Assembly: GCA_023259315.1 (NCBI GenBank)
Contig: JAHFQL010000008.1
Coordinates: 1 to 23,356 of the forward strand
Direction of reading: 5' to 3'
DNA length: 23,356 nucleotides
Source: Candidatus Woesearchaeota archaeon
GTDB taxonomy: Archaea > Nanoarchaeota > Nanoarchaeia > Woesearchaeales > GW2011-AR4
This document shows, one piece after another, positions 21,789-23,356 of the stretch; the stretch's first letter is position 1, and every line of letters begins with the position of its first letter. The position numbers and the translations under genes were made by a program. The notes beneath the pieces were generated by a model, which was not told where the DNA came from, searched no databases, and saw only the letters and a program-made list of their open reading frames with translations.

Positions 21789-22013
21789 CTAAGTTAAATC
21801 TTCACGCAACACAAACTCTTTTTTTGATGTATAATATTTTAACAATTCTAGAGCATATGGTGTTGTATTAAAACCTTTTGCACTGTATGTAGCTAAAATA
21901 ACTGTTACTTCGTTAAGTGCTTTGATATCATCATCTTTCCAAACTCTAAACATTAAATTGTTAAGGAGTACTCTATCTTCAAGTGGTATCTGAGATTTTA
22001 TTTTTCCGTCCAT
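21789..22013 (-). CDS. Small hypothetical protein (74 aa)
   Basis: I do not recognise this protein. It is soluble, mostly helical by eye and near neutral, with segments PLEDRVLLNNLMFRVW and TPYALELLKYYTSKKEF. ATG 22013 begins one base after the stop codon of the large surface-protein gene, so it is probably translated by coupling in the same operon. No separate TATA box is needed or evident. Codon choice (TTA, CTT, GTA) differs a little from the surface-protein gene. A role linked to the surface protein or as a regulator would be speculation. Confidence 0.65.
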   Translation of the reverse strand: MDGKIKSQIPLEDRVLLNNLMFRVWKDDDIKALNEVTVILATYSAKGFNTTPYALELLKYYTSKKEFVLREDLT

Positions 22014-22014
22014 A

Positions 22015-23356
22015 TTAAATCACATTAACAATTATTTCCTGCTCAGCTTTATCAATTCCGTCGCTTACAAAAACTTTTACAGTTTTTGTTCCGGAGCTTG
22101 TGAATATTCTTTGATGCAATGGCGTTGCCTTATAAGTTTCAAAAAATCCAAAATCCCATATATAAGTCAATTCATCACCATCATCGTCAACTGCATTGAC
22201 AAACATCAGCACAGGCTCTTCCACTCTTGCAATAAGAAATTTGGATGCGTTAATTATTCTTGGAGCTTTGTTTTTGTGGCTTATCTCTGCTTTTACTACC
22301 TGCCTTGTTTCTGATTTAGTATCGCTTGCAGAAAAAACCAAATCAAATTTTTTTGATTCTTTTGGGGCTAAACCATAGCTTGGCGTCCAGAAAAACGCAT
22401 TTACTTTCAATGAAGAATTTGCCGGAGCATTGTCAATAGAATAAATAATTTCATCTCCATCTGGATCGTGCGCATTAAGCAAAACAGCGATATTGTCATT
22501 TTCATTTGCTTTTATTTCTTGTATTTTTTCAAATACAGGCGCCCTGTTCACATGCCTTATGTTTATCTGGACAAATTTTGAAGTTTCAAGCGCTCCATCG
22601 CTTGCAGTTACCTTGACATTGTAAGTTCCAGCATCTCCAAAATTGGATTTGTATGTGCCAGTTTTGACGAAACCAGAATAGCTTAAGCTTATCTTGTCTC
22701 CATCTGCATCATAAGCCTTTGGCGCAATCCTCAATGTTTCTCCCTCGCTTATATTAATTGGATCCATATCCTCAAGCGCAGGTGCCCTGTCCACATCTTT
22801 GACTGTTATTACAACATTTTGCACAATTTTTTTGTCCTTTGAAGAGGCAGCAAACTGGACATAAAAGCTCTTGCTAAGCACTCTGAATTTGTCCAAAACA
22901 ATGTCAACAAAGCCTTCTTTTTTTACTGTATCATAGCTTGGCTTCCATGTAAAAACATTTCCTTCAAGCCTTGTATCTTCCGGCAGATTATTTGCAGAAT
23001 AAGTTATTTCATCGCCATCTGGGTCGCTTGCATGCAAAGTTATTGTAAGCTCTTCATTCTCCTTGATAACTTTATTTTCTATCTTGTCAAATACAGGAAC
23101 TCTGTCAACATCATTTACAATAACCTTCACATTTTTATCGCCGCTAAATCCCTTTCCTTCTGCATGGACTTTAATATTGTAAATCCCATTATCATCATAA
23201 GTTGTTTTCCATTCATTTTTATTTCCAACAGGCTCGGAAATTGTGTAGCTTAATCCATATTTTTCAAAATCTGGAAGATTTAGTTTCACAATTTCATTTT
23301 CATTAACAGTAACATCTAGTATGCTGTCCAATAAACTTTGCACATCAACTTTCTCA
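22015..23356 (-). CDS. Large surface protein with cadherin-like/PKD repeats, C-terminal part
   Basis: The frame is open through the right edge, so the gene start is outside the window; the visible part is about 446 residues. It is a tandem of beta-sandwich repeats of roughly 100 residues, each with VxDVDRAPxxE...ExxxxxIxxxAxDPDGDExxYS. Acidic DPDGDE/DADGDK/DDDGDE motifs recur and probably bind Ca2+. The last repeat is PKD-like (YIWDFG, then FTSSGTKTVKVFVSDG). The protein ends IIVNVI without a membrane anchor or sorting signal, so it is secreted or held by its missing N-terminal part. Such repeats act in cell-surface adhesion and matrix binding. The 74-aa gene is coupled to its stop codon. Confidence 0.88.
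   Translation of the reverse strand, partial: EKVDVQSLLDSILDVTVNENEIVKLNLPDFEKYGLSYTISEPVGNKNEWKTTYDDNGIYNIKVHAEGKGFSGDKNVKVIVNDVDRVPVFDKIENKVIKENEELTITLHASDPDGDEITYSANNLPEDTRLEGNVFTWKPSYDTVKKEGFVDIVLDKFRVLSKSFYVQFAASSKDKKIVQNVVITVKDVDRAPALEDMDPINISEGETLRIAPKAYDADGDKISLSYSGFVKTGTYKSNFGDAGTYNVKVTASDGALETSKFVQINIRHVNRAPVFEKIQEIKANENDNIAVLLNAHDPDGDEIIYSIDNAPANSSLKVNAFFWTPSYGLAPKESKKFDLVFSASDTKSETRQVVKAEISHKNKAPRIINASKFLIARVEEPVLMFVNAVDDDGDELTYIWDFGFFETYKATPLHQRIFTSSGTKTVKVFVSDGIDKAEQEIIVNVI

Overview
The window looks like a piece of a small, AT-rich archaeal chromosome, most likely a DPANN lineage (Woesearchaeota/Pacearchaeota-like). This rests on gene content: an Orc1/Cdc6 ATPase, deoxyhypusine synthase, a PIN-ATPase-KH protein, a Hel308-type helicase C-terminal half, CARDB and PKD-type surface proteins, and intron-bearing tRNAs. 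It also rests on expression signals: most ORFs have a TATA-like box 25-28 nt before the start codon and no Shine-Dalgarno (SD), as in leaderless archaeal transcription. The lineage is inferred by eye; no search was run.

Left end (1-546): on the minus strand, the N-terminal 70 residues of a Fic/Doc-type protein run off the window edge. They are preceded by a tRNA-Ser(GCU) that contains two introns, one of them in the T-loop. From 546 to 8949, five plus-strand genes follow, mostly with their own promoters: a secreted transglutaminase-like protein, the PIN-ATPase-KH protein, an alpha-glucan phosphorylase, seryl-tRNA synthetase and Orc1/Cdc6. A small membrane protein (9021) ends convergently with an acylphosphatase/dienelactone-hydrolase-lipoprotein pair on the minus strand.

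Middle (10.8-16 kb): a TATA box, a hairpin leader and two micro-ORFs with good SDs (40 and 39 aa) come first. They are followed by a YrdC/Sua5-family protein and a metallophosphoesterase on plus. On minus lie a lone PII signalling protein, an acidic low-complexity protein, a membrane-anchored CARDB-like protein and a TatD nuclease.

Right part (16-23.4 kb): deoxyhypusine synthase (+), a HAD phosphatase (-) and a PadR regulator (-). The PadR gene is divergent from a micro-ORF ending in Cys-Cys; two identical-architecture inverted repeats, 30 bp centre to centre, lie between them. Downstream on plus are an HExxH protein, a nitroreductase and a rhodanese, possibly a thiol or metal stress module. 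Then come tRNA-Arg(GCG) with a 21-nt intron, a Ski2/Hel308 helicase C-terminal half that starts cleanly at RecA2 behind its own promoter, a 74-aa unknown protein, and the C-terminal part of a large cadherin/PKD-repeat surface protein that runs off the edge.

Candidates most worth following are the T-loop intron with a textbook bulge-helix-bulge, the structured leader with two micro-proteins, the PadR/Cys-Cys micro-ORF locus, the RecA1-less Hel308, and the orphan PII protein with altered nucleotide-binding positions.
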